Shown: piece by piece, positions 8,760 through 16,347 of the stretch
Position numbering within the stretch: the first letter of the stretch is position 1
Layout of the letters: every line of letters starts with the position of its first letter
Origin: an uncultured Eubacteriales bacterium
GTDB lineage: Bacteria; Bacillota; Clostridia; Christensenellales; Aristaeellaceae
Direction of reading: 5' to 3'
NCBI GenBank assembly: GCA_902765395.1
Contig: CACWZP010000004.1
Location: forward strand, 310,001-374,000
DNA length: 64,000 nt
Notes under the pieces: model-generated
Databases searched by the model: none
What the model was told of the DNA's origin: nothing
The model's input: the letters and a program-made list of their open reading frames with translations, nothing else
Program-made: the position numbers and the translations under genes

Positions 8760-9722
8760 TCAATCCTCATATTCCATCTCGTACGCCTGCTGCTTCAGCC
8801 GCGTTTCGATGTCGTCGATGACGATCCTGTAGTATTCGGTGTAGTCGGCGTAGTCGTACACCCGGTTCACCTCGCCGCCGATGGACTTCAGCAGCGCGCA
8901 CACCGGGTCGGACTTGGCCTGGCGATCCTGATAGGCGATCAGCCGCCCCACCCGGGCGTTCTCCCGGGCCTTGCGCTCGGCGGCCCACCACAGGTCGAAC
9001 TCGGAGAAGTCATAGCCGAAGCCCACGGTGTACACGTCGCCCAGTATGAACCAGTCCGTCCAGCTGCGGGGTGTCACCAGCCGCCGGGCGTTCACCGCGT
9101 CCTGGAAGGCGTTCTTCAGCTGCCGGTTGTACTTCTGCAGCCGGGAGATGGCCTTGGCATAGCTGTAGTAGCTGAGGATCATGGAGTCCGGGCGGCCCAG
9201 GTCGCCGTGGATGTGCCACACCGGCAGCGGCGGCTGGCTCTTGCGGGGCATGATATAGCAGAAGTGCAGGTTGTCCTTGCGATAGACCGAGCCGTCCATG
9301 CAGGCCAGCGTGCGGCGGCGGTCCTCCTTGCCGAAGCGGTCCCGCCCCAGCATCACGCCCTCCACCTCATAGGTATAGTTCGTGGTCAGCACGCAGTCCC
9401 AGGGCAGGGCCAGCAGCCGCTTCAGCGTGTCGGTGACGCAGGCCTCCATGAGCTCGAACTCCGCCGCCGCCCGCAGCCGCGCCCCCTCCACGTCCACACC
9501 GCACAGCGCCTCCACCCGCATGGCCAGCGGGATGTCCCGCAGCACGTCGTCGGGGATCTCGTCGTTCACGGCGATGCGATCCAGCAGTGCCTCCCAGCTC
9601 ACGCCGCCCCGCAGGCGCAGGATGCCGTTGCCCAGCAGCAGCACCCGGGGATAGCGCTGGGCCGCCAGGTTGATGTCATAGCGCGGCAGGCTCTTGACCC
9701 GCCCCATGCTGTTCTGTTCCAT
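8760..9722 (-). CDS. SIR2-like (sirtuin-fold) protein, orphan
   Basis: 320 aa protein with a SIR2-like Rossmann fold of the divergent SIR2_2 type. Seen: LLLGNG at residues 28-33 (nucleotide-binding glycine motif), LTTNY at 112-116, HIHGDLGRPDSMILSYYSY at 170-188 and the terminal VGFGYDFSEFDLWWA near 233-247, which is the usual closing motif. No Zn ribbon, no second domain, no TM. Family members hydrolyse or bind NAD+ and many serve in phage defence (Thoeris ThsA, DSR, AVAST proteins), but no defence partner is next to it. ATG at 9722 has AGGAAG seven bases upstream and a TATAAT (complement of 9754-9759). Single-gene unit. Confidence 0.75.
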   Translation of the reverse strand: MEQNSMGRVKSLPRYDINLAAQRYPRVLLLGNGILRLRGGVSWEALLDRIAVNDEIPDDVLRDIPLAMRVEALCGVDVEGARLRAAAEFELMEACVTDTLKRLLALPWDCVLTTNYTYEVEGVMLGRDRFGKEDRRRTLACMDGSVYRKDNLHFCYIMPRKSQPPLPVWHIHGDLGRPDSMILSYYSYAKAISRLQKYNRQLKNAFQDAVNARRLVTPRSWTDWFILGDVYTVGFGYDFSEFDLWWAAERKARENARVGRLIAYQDRQAKSDPVCALLKSIGGEVNRVYDYADYTEYYRIVIDDIETRLKQQAYEMEYED

Positions 9723-9772
9723 GGAATGACTTCCTCATCGATATGATACATATATTATAGCATAAATCGAAC

Positions 9773-9810
9773 AAAAAAGGGAACCATTCCTTTCGGATGG
9801 TTCCCTTTTT
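9773..9810 (-). terminator. Rho-independent terminator of the SH3 gene
   Basis: Stem AAAAAGGGAACCAT / ATGGTTCCCTTTTT around a short loop, beginning 14 bases after the stop of the SH3 gene; long U-run on the minus strand. Confidence 0.85.
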
Positions 9811-9823
9811 AATGAACGATCGC

Positions 9824-10285
9824 TTACTTCGTGCGGATGTCGGTCAGCTTGGAGACCTTCACAAAGGCGTACAGGCCCTTGCTGCCGGTGGTCTGGACCA
9901 GCGCCCAGTCGCCCTTGATGGCGCAAACCTTCACGGAGTGGCCCTTCTTCAGCGTGGCGGCCTTGGCGGAGGTGCTGGCCTGCTGGTAGATCTTGGTGCC
10001 CTTTGCGAGGGTGGCCAGATAGTCGCTGGGGATGTCGGTGTGCAGCAGGTCTTCGGCGTTCACATAGACCACCTTGCCGTTCACGTAGATGTCGGCATAG
10101 GCGTCATAGGAGCGCACCAGCACGGAGGTGCCCGCGGGGATGGTCCCCACGTACTCGGTCATGGCGGGGCTGGTGTAGCACTTGGTGTCGGTGGCGGTCA
10201 GGTCGCCGGTATAGGCCAGCGCGGTGCCGCAGCAAAGGGTCAGCAGCAGGGCCATCGCCAGGATGGCAACAATCGTCTTTTTCAT
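9824..10285 (-). CDS. Small exported SH3-like domain protein
   Basis: 153 aa, signal peptide MKKTIVAILAMALLLTLCCGTALA; the CC lies inside the hydrophobic core, so lipidation is doubtful. The rest reads as two SH3b-like repeats: CYTSPAMTEYVGTIPAGTSVLVRS (residues about 36-60) and IYQQASTSAKAATLKKGHSVKVCAIKGDWALV (about 98-130). Such domains usually bind peptidoglycan or act as sensors at the wall; no catalytic domain is present. ATG at 10285 has GGGAGGA seven bases upstream. Monocistronic, with its own promoter and terminator. Confidence 0.8.
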   Translation of the reverse strand: MKKTIVAILAMALLLTLCCGTALAYTGDLTATDTKCYTSPAMTEYVGTIPAGTSVLVRSYDAYADIYVNGKVVYVNAEDLLHTDIPSDYLATLAKGTKIYQQASTSAKAATLKKGHSVKVCAIKGDWALVQTTGSKGLYAFVKVSKLTDIRTK

Positions 10286-10320
10286 TTGTGGATCCTCCCC
10301 GTGAGTGTTTTTCTGAGGTG

Positions 10321-10350
10321 ATTATAACACCCAAAATTTACACTGAGCAA
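10321..10350 (-). promoter_or_regulatory. Promoter of the SH3 gene
   Basis: TATAAT (complement of 10321-10326) with TTGCTC (complement of 10345-10350) 18 bases upstream, followed by an AT-rich stretch to about 10440. Confidence 0.55.
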
Positions 10351-10475
10351 CAAATCTTCGCATTTTAAATAGTATTTATACATTTTCGATATATTTAAAA
10401 TCTTTATCAATAACTAAGTCTAATTTATGTCGTTTTGGGCTGTGAAAAGGCCGAATTATGACGAAAATTAGCGCC

Positions 10476-10495
10476 AAAAACCCCGTAAAAACGGG
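10476..10495 (-). terminator. Short terminator behind deoC
   Basis: CCCGT / ACGGG stem with a four-base loop, followed on the minus strand by GTTTTT; about 60 bases past the deoC stop. Small stem, so moderate support. Confidence 0.5.
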
Positions 10496-10506
10496 CCTGG
10501 CGAGGT

Positions 10507-10530
10507 GCCAGACCCAAGTCGGTTATTTCA
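10507..10530. repeat. 24-bp direct repeat flanking deoC, copy 1
   Basis: GCCAGACCC..TCGGTT.TTTCA matches 11275-11298 at 20 of 24 positions in the same orientation. One copy is just downstream of deoC, the other just upstream of its promoter. Confidence 0.6.
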
Positions 10531-10552
10531 ATTTGTGGTGAATCCTGTGACG

Positions 10553-11203
10553 TCATTCCGTCACGATGGCGATGCCGCTGCTGGCGCCGATGCGGGTGGC
10601 CCCCGCCTCGATCATGGCCAGCGCCTCGGCTCGGTTGTGGATGCCGCCGGCGGCCTTCACGCCCATGTCAGGCCCCACGGTCCGGCGCATCAGCTTCACG
10701 TCCTCCACCGTGGCACCGGCCTTGGAAAAGCCCGTGGAGGTCTTGACAAAGTCTGCATTGGCGCGCACGGCGGCCTTGCAGGCCTCCACCTTCTCCGCGT
10801 CGGTGAGCAGGCAGGTCTCGATGATCACCTTCAGCTTCGCCTCGCCGCAGGCGGCCTTCACGGCGGCGATATCCGCCTCCACCTTCGCCCAGTCGCCGTC
10901 CTTGGCCGCGCCGATGTCGATGACCATATCCACCTCGCGCGCGCCGTTCTTCACGGCCACGGCGGTCTCGGCGGCCTTGCTCTCGGTGGGGATGGCGCCC
11001 AGGGGGAACCCCACCACGCAGCAGGGCGTCACGTCGCTGCCCTCCAGCAGCTTCGCCGCCAGGGCAATGCGGCCGGGGTTCACGCACACGGAGGCAAAGT
11101 GATACTCCCGCGCCTCCGCGCACAGCTTCTCGATCTGCGCGGCGCTGGCGTCGGGCTTCAGCAGGGTGTGGTCGATGTATCTGGCCAGTTCTCTTCCGTT
11201 CAT
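10553..11203 (-). CDS. deoC: Deoxyribose-phosphate aldolase
   Basis: Cleaves 2-deoxyribose-5-phosphate to glyceraldehyde-3-phosphate and acetaldehyde in deoxynucleoside catabolism. 216 aa, usual length about 220. Opens with [14 protein letters not shown]; Schiff-base lysine in [14 protein letters not shown], second catalytic lysine in [12 protein letters not shown] at 11203 with GGAGTG upstream; in-frame extension to 11347 runs over the promoter and is rejected. No other deo genes adjoin. It has a promoter with a palindromic operator, so it is probably induced separately. Confidence 0.96.
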   Translation of the reverse strand: MNGRELARYIDHTLLKPDASAAQIEKLCAEAREYHFASVCVNPGRIALAAKLLEGSDVTPCCVVGFPLGAIPTESKAAETAVAVKNGAREVDMVIDIGAAKDGDWAKVEADIAAVKAACGEAKLKVIIETCLLTDAEKVEACKAAVRANADFVKTSTGFSKAGATVEDVKLMRRTVGPDMGVKAAGGIHNRAEALAMIEAGATRIGASSGIAIVTE

Positions 11204-11239
11204 GGCAATCACTCCGTTCGTATTATTGTTGCTGGATAC

Positions 11240-11268
11240 ATTATACCGTACCGGTCCGGTTTTGTAAA
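11240..11268 (-). promoter_or_regulatory. deoC promoter with palindromic operator in the spacer
   Basis: TTTACA (complement of 11263-11268), 17 bases, TATAAT (complement of 11240-11245). The spacer is a 16-bp near-palindrome ACCGTACCGGTCCGGT (11245-11260; 14 of 16 positions symmetric), a position where a bound repressor would exclude RNA polymerase. Confidence 0.75.
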
Positions 11269-11274
11269 CCACAG

Positions 11275-11298
11275 GCCAGACCCCGGTCGGTTGTTTCA
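11275..11298. repeat. 24-bp direct repeat flanking deoC, copy 2
   Basis: Second copy of the 10507-10530 repeat (GCCAGACCC..TCGGTT.TTTCA), immediately upstream of the deoC -35. Confidence 0.6.
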
Positions 11299-11388
11299 TA
11301 TATAATACCCTGTGCAGCGCCGTTTGGGCACACATTCTTAATAACACAGGATTTTGTTACAAATTTCCTGTTAAGTCTGCATACAGCT

Positions 11389-11404
11389 CACTGTATATAC
11401 AGTG
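11389..11404. promoter_or_regulatory. Perfect 16-bp palindrome
   Basis: CACTGTATATACAGTG reads the same on both strands. It lies at the left edge of the DnaA-box-like cluster. It has the shape of an operator; the LexA spacing (CTGT-N8-ACAG) is not met, because only four bases separate CTGT and ACAG. Confidence 0.5.
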
Positions 11405-11418
11405 CATGATCCTCGCAG

Positions 11419-11532
11419 AAATCCACACTTTCCACATGGTTATCCACAGAAATTGGGGGTAAAACGCCCATGGCGGCGGGATTTTGGGGGTTTATGCACA
11501 CTTTTTCGGGCAATGCATAAAAATTTTCCACA
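11419..11532 (+). other. Cluster of DnaA-box-like 9-mers in a 625-bp non-coding region
   Basis: Three exact matches to TTWTNCACA in one orientation: TTATCCACA (11440-11448), TTATGCACA (11492-11500) and TTTTCCACA (11524-11532). Two degenerate neighbours abut the first: AAATCCACA (11419-11427) and CTTTCCACA (11428-11436); TTATCCCCG lies at 11661-11669. AT-rich sequence rich in AATT/ATTG follows at about 11690-11745. The spacer 11204-11828 holds no supported gene. dnaA and dnaN are not in the window. Confidence 0.5.
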
Positions 11533-11828
11533 GACTTTGGTCTGTTATTGCCCGTTTTCCTTCCAGATTCGGCCCTCAATGTGACTTTTTCAACCCTTGG
11601 CCTTCTAATTTCTGTCATAATTCCAAGGTGAAAACCCTGTTGTTTCGGGATTTCCCGGAGTTATCCCCGACTTACAGCCCTCAAAACATGTCAATTCAAT
11701 TGCAAATTATTGCAATTCCATTGAATCGGTTGTACTGTTACGTATGCATTAGGCAGCCGGTCGGCACGGCCGGAACATCGCCCCTGCACAGCCGCCGGTC
11801 CCGTTCCCCGCTCCCTGTTCCCCGCTCC

Positions 11829-13943
11829 CTATTCCGTCCTCTCAAACACCGCGTCCGCCAGGCCCTCGGGCCAGACCTGCACGCTCTGGGCGTACCGCCC
11901 CGGCTCGCCGGCCAGGCTCAGATACCACATCACGCGGCGGGACACGTACTCGTACAGCTCGCTCAGCGTCACCCGCCCGTCGTAGTCCACGTCGGCGCGC
12001 ATGGCGCTGCGCGCCGAGCGCTGCAGATCCCAGCCCCCGGCCTCGCACAGCGCCCGGGCAAACACCGTGGCCATGCCGGACTCGCCGCCGCCCGGGGCAA
12101 AGCTGATGCGGTGGCTGTCCTGCTCCAGCGCGGCGCTGGCCAGCACCCGGAACCGGCTGCCGTTCACCGCCGCGGGGCCGACGTTCCCGCCGAACACCGC
12201 GTCCACGCCCCTGAGGATGTCCCCGGCGCCGCTGGATCGGCCAATGGCCCCGCCGCTGCCGCAGCAGTCGATCACCAGCAGCATCTCCCCGGGAACTTCC
12301 GCCAGCGCCCCGGCCAGCTCCGCCGCCGTCAGCACCGAGCCATCGTACAGCCGAAAGCAGGTCATGCCGCCCTCGTAGTAGCCGTGGCATGTGATGTAGA
12401 AGAGCGCCACGTCCCCGTCCTTGGCCCCGGCGAAGGCGTCGCGGATGCCCGCCAGGATCCCGTCGCGGCTGGCGTCCAGCAGCGTGGTGGTGGCAAAGCG
12501 CGCGCCGCCAAAGGACAGTCCGGCCAGCATGCTGCGCAGGCCGGAGACGGAGTTGATGGAGCCGGTGCGCACCGACGCCACCGTGGAGGCGTAGTTCTGC
12601 TCCCCCACCAGCAGCGCCCGCCAGCGCTTGGGCGCGGGGCCGACGGCGACGGCCAGGGTGTCCATCCAGCCGCCGTCCACCGCGCGCACCGTCACGGTGC
12701 ACTCGCCCTCGCTGACGCCCCGCAGCACGCCCCGCCGGTCGATCTCCACCACGCCCTCCGGCTCGGCCACGTAGGTCAGCCGCGGATCGGTGGCGTTCCC
12801 GGGCAGCACGTCGCATTCGATGGCCGCGTCGTCGCCCACGCAGAGGGCCATCTGCCGGGACAGCAGCCGCACCTCCTCCACCGCCACATAGCGCACCGTC
12901 ACCCGGCAGCGAGCCGACGCGCCGCCGGCGGCATAGGCGGTGATGTCCGCCTCGCCCTCGCTCCGGCTGGTCACCCGGCCATCCGCGCTCACGGAGGCCA
13001 CCTGCGCGTCGCTGCTCTCCCAGAGGATGAAGTCCGACGCGCCGGAGGGGGCCGTCTCCGCCGTCAGCTGCAGCCGCGTCCGGCCCGCCAGCAACGCGCG
13101 CTGCCTGGACAGGGTCAGCATCGCCGGGGCCTCCCCCGCCACCGGCACAAGCCGCAGGCTGTACAGGCCCGTGGCCCCGTTCCGGGCGGTGAGCCGCAGC
13201 AGGTACCGCGCCCCGGCCTTGGCCTCGAGCCGCGTCAGCGCCGCGCCGCCGGGGGTGATGGAGGCGCCGCCCAGCAGCCGCCCGTCCCCGTCGAACAGCA
13301 GCGCCTGCAACGCCACGTCTGTGTCCCCGGGCACCGCCGCCAGCGCCAGCGCGCCGTCCGCGCCCGGCTCCACGGCATACCAGTGGGCGTCCCCCTTCCG
13401 GGCGAACGCCTTGCTGTGCTCGTCCCCGGCGGCGTCCAGCGCCATGGGGTCGCCGAAGCAGCGGCCCAGCGCGTGGCGGGCGATCTCCAGCCGCACCCTG
13501 CCCCGGCCCGTCAGGCGCAGCGCGTAGTCGGCCCCCGCCGTCAGGCGCAGGCTCAGCGCGGGCATCGTCTCGCCGTCGCTCTCAGCGGCCAGCTCGTCCC
13601 CCTGCCACAGCCGGGCGCGGACCTCTGCCGGCGCGTCCCCCGCCGGGAACAGCCACACGTCGTACACGCTGCCCGTGGGCGCGGTGAAGGCAAAGCCCGC
13701 CGGGATGTCGGAAAGCTCCACCTCCCGAAGCTCCCCCGCCGAAAGCGGCACATCCTCGATGAACGCCAGGTCCCCGGCGCCTTCTTCTCCGGAACCGGCG
13801 CCAGTCGCCTGCCCTTCCCGGGGCTCCCCGGCAGTTTCTTCCATAGAAAAACCGTCCTCCGCGCCCGCGCCGGCGGCCAGCGCCGGCAGAAGCGCCGCCG
13901 CCAGCATCACCAGCGCCACAAGGCGCAGAAGACGGTTGTGCAT
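11829..13943 (-). CDS. Exported caspase-type (C14-like) cysteine protease with Ig-like and PPC-like domains
   Basis: 704 aa, exported by MHNRLLRLVALVMLAAALLPALAAGA-type signal (about residues 1-28). Order of domains: two beta-rich PPC-like modules (about 62-153 and 165-268), two bacterial Ig-like segments (about 275-350, VSADGRVTSRSEGEADITA; and 356-435), then a caspase-fold domain from about 440. Catalytic pair: His520 in FYITCHGYYEGG and Cys561 in LLVIDCCGSGGA. Near the C-terminus DVDYDGRVTLSE (651-662) is an EF-hand/dockerin-like calcium loop. Substrate unknown; calcium activation would fit metacaspase/clostripain-like enzymes but is inference. ATG at 13943 with GAGGAAA. Same strand as the SpoIID-type gene, separated by a repeat. 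Confidence 0.85.
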   Translation of the reverse strand: MHNRLLRLVALVMLAAALLPALAAGAGAEDGFSMEETAGEPREGQATGAGSGEEGAGDLAFIEDVPLSAGELREVELSDIPAGFAFTAPTGSVYDVWLFPAGDAPAEVRARLWQGDELAAESDGETMPALSLRLTAGADYALRLTGRGRVRLEIARHALGRCFGDPMALDAAGDEHSKAFARKGDAHWYAVEPGADGALALAAVPGDTDVALQALLFDGDGRLLGGASITPGGAALTRLEAKAGARYLLRLTARNGATGLYSLRLVPVAGEAPAMLTLSRQRALLAGRTRLQLTAETAPSGASDFILWESSDAQVASVSADGRVTSRSEGEADITAYAAGGASARCRVTVRYVAVEEVRLLSRQMALCVGDDAAIECDVLPGNATDPRLTYVAEPEGVVEIDRRGVLRGVSEGECTVTVRAVDGGWMDTLAVAVGPAPKRWRALLVGEQNYASTVASVRTGSINSVSGLRSMLAGLSFGGARFATTTLLDASRDGILAGIRDAFAGAKDGDVALFYITCHGYYEGGMTCFRLYDGSVLTAAELAGALAEVPGEMLLVIDCCGSGGAIGRSSGAGDILRGVDAVFGGNVGPAAVNGSRFRVLASAALEQDSHRISFAPGGGESGMATVFARALCEAGGWDLQRSARSAMRADVDYDGRVTLSELYEYVSRRVMWYLSLAGEPGRYAQSVQVWPEGLADAVFERTE

Positions 13944-13949
13944 GGTGTT

Positions 13950-14075
13950 TCCTCTTAATCAGGGGATCAGAGAAGAGGGATCAGGGATTAGAAACAGCGG
14001 CTGCCGCGCGGCAGCAGCCATTCCTGTTGCCGATTGCCTGATGCAGGGGCGGGCAGCCATCCCTGCTCCCTGCTC
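13950..14075. repeat. Purine-arm repeat between caspase and SpoIID-type genes
   Basis: AATCAGGGGATCAGAGAAGAGGG-like arm near 13956-13990 and the complementary GCTCCCTGCTCCCTATTC near 14066-14083, with a CTGCCGCGCGGCAG hairpin (about 14001-14014) between. A matching CCCGCTCCCTGTTCCCCGC arm lies past the caspase stop at about 11807-11831. Confidence 0.55.
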
Positions 14076-14076
14076 C

Positions 14077-16032
14077 CTATTCATACTTCAAGTACTCTTC
14101 CTTCACGAAGCCCTCCAGCTCCGCCGTATGCACGGCGACCCAGCCGTTTTCATCGGCCTCGCCGGAGACGATCAGCCGGCGGTCCTCGGCCAGCTGGGCG
14201 ATGGCCATGGAGGCGGTGGTGGGCCTTTCGCGCAGGTTCAGCATCGTGGCCGTCACCGCGGCGTAGCGCTCGCCCTCCTCAAGCGCCGGCAGCGGCGCGG
14301 GCGTGGGCATGGGCGTGGGCTTGGGACGGGCAGCCCCCACGCCGGCGGGCAGCGCCTTCAGATCGGTAAGGGGCTCCTCCGGCCAGGCCATCCTCTCGAA
14401 GGACAGCCCAGGATAGTAGAACGCCAGGATCTCCTGCCAATTCTTGCCGTAATGGCCCGCCATCCACTGGGCGCCGCGCTGGCTCATGCCCACGCCGTGG
14501 CCGAAGCGGCGCATGATGATGGTGAACTTCGCCGGCTCCCCGGCCTCATCCAGCTCCGTGTCCACGCTCACCAGCTCGCATTCCGAGCCGTTCAGCCCCA
14601 GGGACAGGCCGCCCTTGATGTCGGTGTAGGTGTCCAGGGCCACGGTGTAGATCTCATCCGACAGCGTCCACTCCCGGGGGATCTCCGTGGGCGCGGGCAG
14701 AGGCTCGTCCGGCGCGGTGGGCATGGCGTCGCCCTCCGTCGGTTCCGCCGAGGGCTCTGCCGATGCCTCGGCAGTGGCCTCGGGCGCCTCGCTGGCCTCG
14801 GGCGTCCCGGTCGGCTCCGGCGTCGTCACGGGCTTCAAGAGCTGCGCCCGCAGGCCGAAGGTCAGCGTATCGAACATCCGGCTGCCCTCGAAGCGGGGGC
14901 GCGTCGGCTCGATGGAGGCGATGGAATCCAGCTTCCACTCCCCTTCGCCGTAGCCGTCCTTCGCCAGCCGCTCGCCCAGCGCCGCCTCCAGCATCCCCTT
15001 CAGCGCCTCGCTGCCCTCGCAGTCGGGCGTGACGGTCAGCTCGTTCTGCAGGCTGCGTGGGTTCTCCAGGTCGTAGGGGTCGTCCACCATGGCCAGGTAG
15101 CCGTCGTAGTCCTTCACGCCCCAGAGCTGGCTGGCCAGGGCGGTCTGCCCGCCGTTGCTGGCGGTGTAGTAGCACACGGCGAAGGCGCCGTTGTACAGCC
15201 CCACCACGCCCCGGGTGTCGTCCACGGCCTCGATCACGTTCCGGTACTCCCCGTCAAAGCCCTTGAACACCTGGTCGGCGGTGGTGTCCACCACGTCGTA
15301 AGCCCGCCCGGCAGACTGCCACTTGCGCTGCATGGCATAGGTGCGCGCCGCCACGGTCTGGGCCTTCAGGGATTCGATGGGAAAGGAATCGCTCATCTCA
15401 TAGGCCACCACGCCGTAGAGGTAGTCCTCCACGGGCAGCTTCAGCACCGCCTGCAGGCCGCCGTTTTCCCCGACGGACACGGTCAGGTCGCCCGCGTACA
15501 GCGTGGGCTTCTCGCTCTCGTCGATGTACAGCCCGTTCTCCTCGCCCTCCGCGGCGCGGTGCCGGGTGAGCGTCATGGACGAGCCCATCATCAGCGTCAA
15601 GCCGCCCACATACATGTATACATTCCCCTCCGCCTCGGACAGGGTCAGCTCCGTGCCCCGCGCAAACCGGAAGCCGGGATCGCCCTCCACGGCGTACACG
15701 CCCTCGACCGTCAGGTGCAGCTGCTTCGGGTTGCCCAGGGACATCAGCCCCACCCGCAGCAGGCCGTCGTCCTCGATGGCTGCGTCCGGGACGGGCGCGA
15801 GGGTAGCCGCCGGCTCCGCCTCCGGGGCGGGCGACGCCAGCGCCTCCGCGGGAGGCAGCGTCACCGCCGGGAGCACCGTGGCCGCGTCCGCAGCAGCCTC
15901 AACGGCTTCGTCCCCGCCGAACAGCCAGTCCAGGAATCCGCCGGCGCTGGCCGGCATCGCCAGCCCCAGCGCCAACACCAGCGCGAGCGCCGTCGCCCGC
16001 GCAAACCGCCTTGTAAAATGGGTATCTCTCAT
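14077..16032 (-). CDS. SpoIID/LytB-domain exported protein with C-terminal SH3
   Basis: 651 aa with signal peptide (FARATALALVLALGLAMPASAG). A Pro/Ala/Glu-rich linker (about 45-85) leads to a SpoIID/LytB domain: LPVEDYLYGVVAYEMSDSFP, LKAQTVAARTYAM and, after an insert, FGHGVGMSQRGAQWMA. SpoIID is a lytic transglycosylase acting on denuded glycan; related LytB proteins modify autolysins. The domain is split by about 60 residues of Glu/Ala/Pro/Thr-rich low-complexity sequence (about 405-465). An SH3b module ends the protein (MLNLRERPTTASMAIAQL... GFVKEEYLKYE). ATG at 16032 with GGAGG. Presence of SpoIID alone does not show sporulation. Confidence 0.9.
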   Translation of the reverse strand: MRDTHFTRRFARATALALVLALGLAMPASAGGFLDWLFGGDEAVEAAADAATVLPAVTLPPAEALASPAPEAEPAATLAPVPDAAIEDDGLLRVGLMSLGNPKQLHLTVEGVYAVEGDPGFRFARGTELTLSEAEGNVYMYVGGLTLMMGSSMTLTRHRAAEGEENGLYIDESEKPTLYAGDLTVSVGENGGLQAVLKLPVEDYLYGVVAYEMSDSFPIESLKAQTVAARTYAMQRKWQSAGRAYDVVDTTADQVFKGFDGEYRNVIEAVDDTRGVVGLYNGAFAVCYYTASNGGQTALASQLWGVKDYDGYLAMVDDPYDLENPRSLQNELTVTPDCEGSEALKGMLEAALGERLAKDGYGEGEWKLDSIASIEPTRPRFEGSRMFDTLTFGLRAQLLKPVTTPEPTGTPEASEAPEATAEASAEPSAEPTEGDAMPTAPDEPLPAPTEIPREWTLSDEIYTVALDTYTDIKGGLSLGLNGSECELVSVDTELDEAGEPAKFTIIMRRFGHGVGMSQRGAQWMAGHYGKNWQEILAFYYPGLSFERMAWPEEPLTDLKALPAGVGAARPKPTPMPTPAPLPALEEGERYAAVTATMLNLRERPTTASMAIAQLAEDRRLIVSGEADENGWVAVHTAELEGFVKEEYLKYE

Positions 16033-16161
16033 AATGCCTCCATGGGCGGGCGCTCCCGCCCGCCGCTATGCAATTCGATCGTATTTCCAATTCTTGACAG
16101 CCTTCGCCGGGGTTATACAGCGCGGCGAAAAACCGCGCCTTCATAACCTCACCCAGTATAC

Positions 16162-16167
16162 ATTATA
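16162..16167 (-). promoter_or_regulatory. -10 element for the SpoIID-type gene
   Basis: Minus-strand TATAAT (complement of 16162-16167) about 130 bases before the ATG; no good -35 seen. The 315-bp divergent spacer 16033-16347 otherwise holds only the FHA promoter. Confidence 0.4.
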
Positions 16168-16267
16168 ACATGATTCGACATGCCATGTGGGGTGAAATCG
16201 GTACATTTCGGTTGAATATGCACACATTTCGTCATAATTTCGATCCAAAGCCTGTACACGGGCCGCC

Positions 16268-16296
16268 TTGCAACTTGTGCCCGGCGGGTCTATAAT
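16268..16296 (+). promoter_or_regulatory. Promoter of the FHA-rodA-pbp operon
   Basis: TTGCAA at 16268-16273, 17 bases, TATAAT at 16291-16296; transcription would start about 45 bases before the FHA gene. Confidence 0.85.
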
Positions 16297-16347
16297 GTAA
16301 GATGGTTTATTATCCGCAAACGATGGATGGAAAGGGAGGGATGCGCC

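Noticed and set aside
8760..11203. Defence island around the SIR2-like gene
   Set aside because: Neighbours are an amino acid importer, an SH3 protein and deoC; no TIR, Argonaute, restriction or toxin gene is seen.
11389..11404. LexA/SOS box reading of CACTGTATATACAGTG
   Set aside because: The distance between CTGT and ACAG is four bases, not eight, and the clostridial GAAC-N4-GTTC box is not present.
11388..11618. 76-codon minus-strand frame in the DnaA-box region
   Set aside because: No ribosome binding site, no family features, and it covers the box cluster and palindrome.
14077..16032. SpoIID-domain gene as proof of endospore formation
   Set aside because: SpoIID/LytB domains occur in non-sporulating Clostridia, and no other sporulation gene is in the window.
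11484..16146. Two plus-strand open frames over 820 codons opposite the caspase and SpoIID genes
   Set aside because: Compositional shadows (Arg/Pro/His/Gly runs) of high-GC genes; signal peptides and catalytic motifs lie on the other strand.
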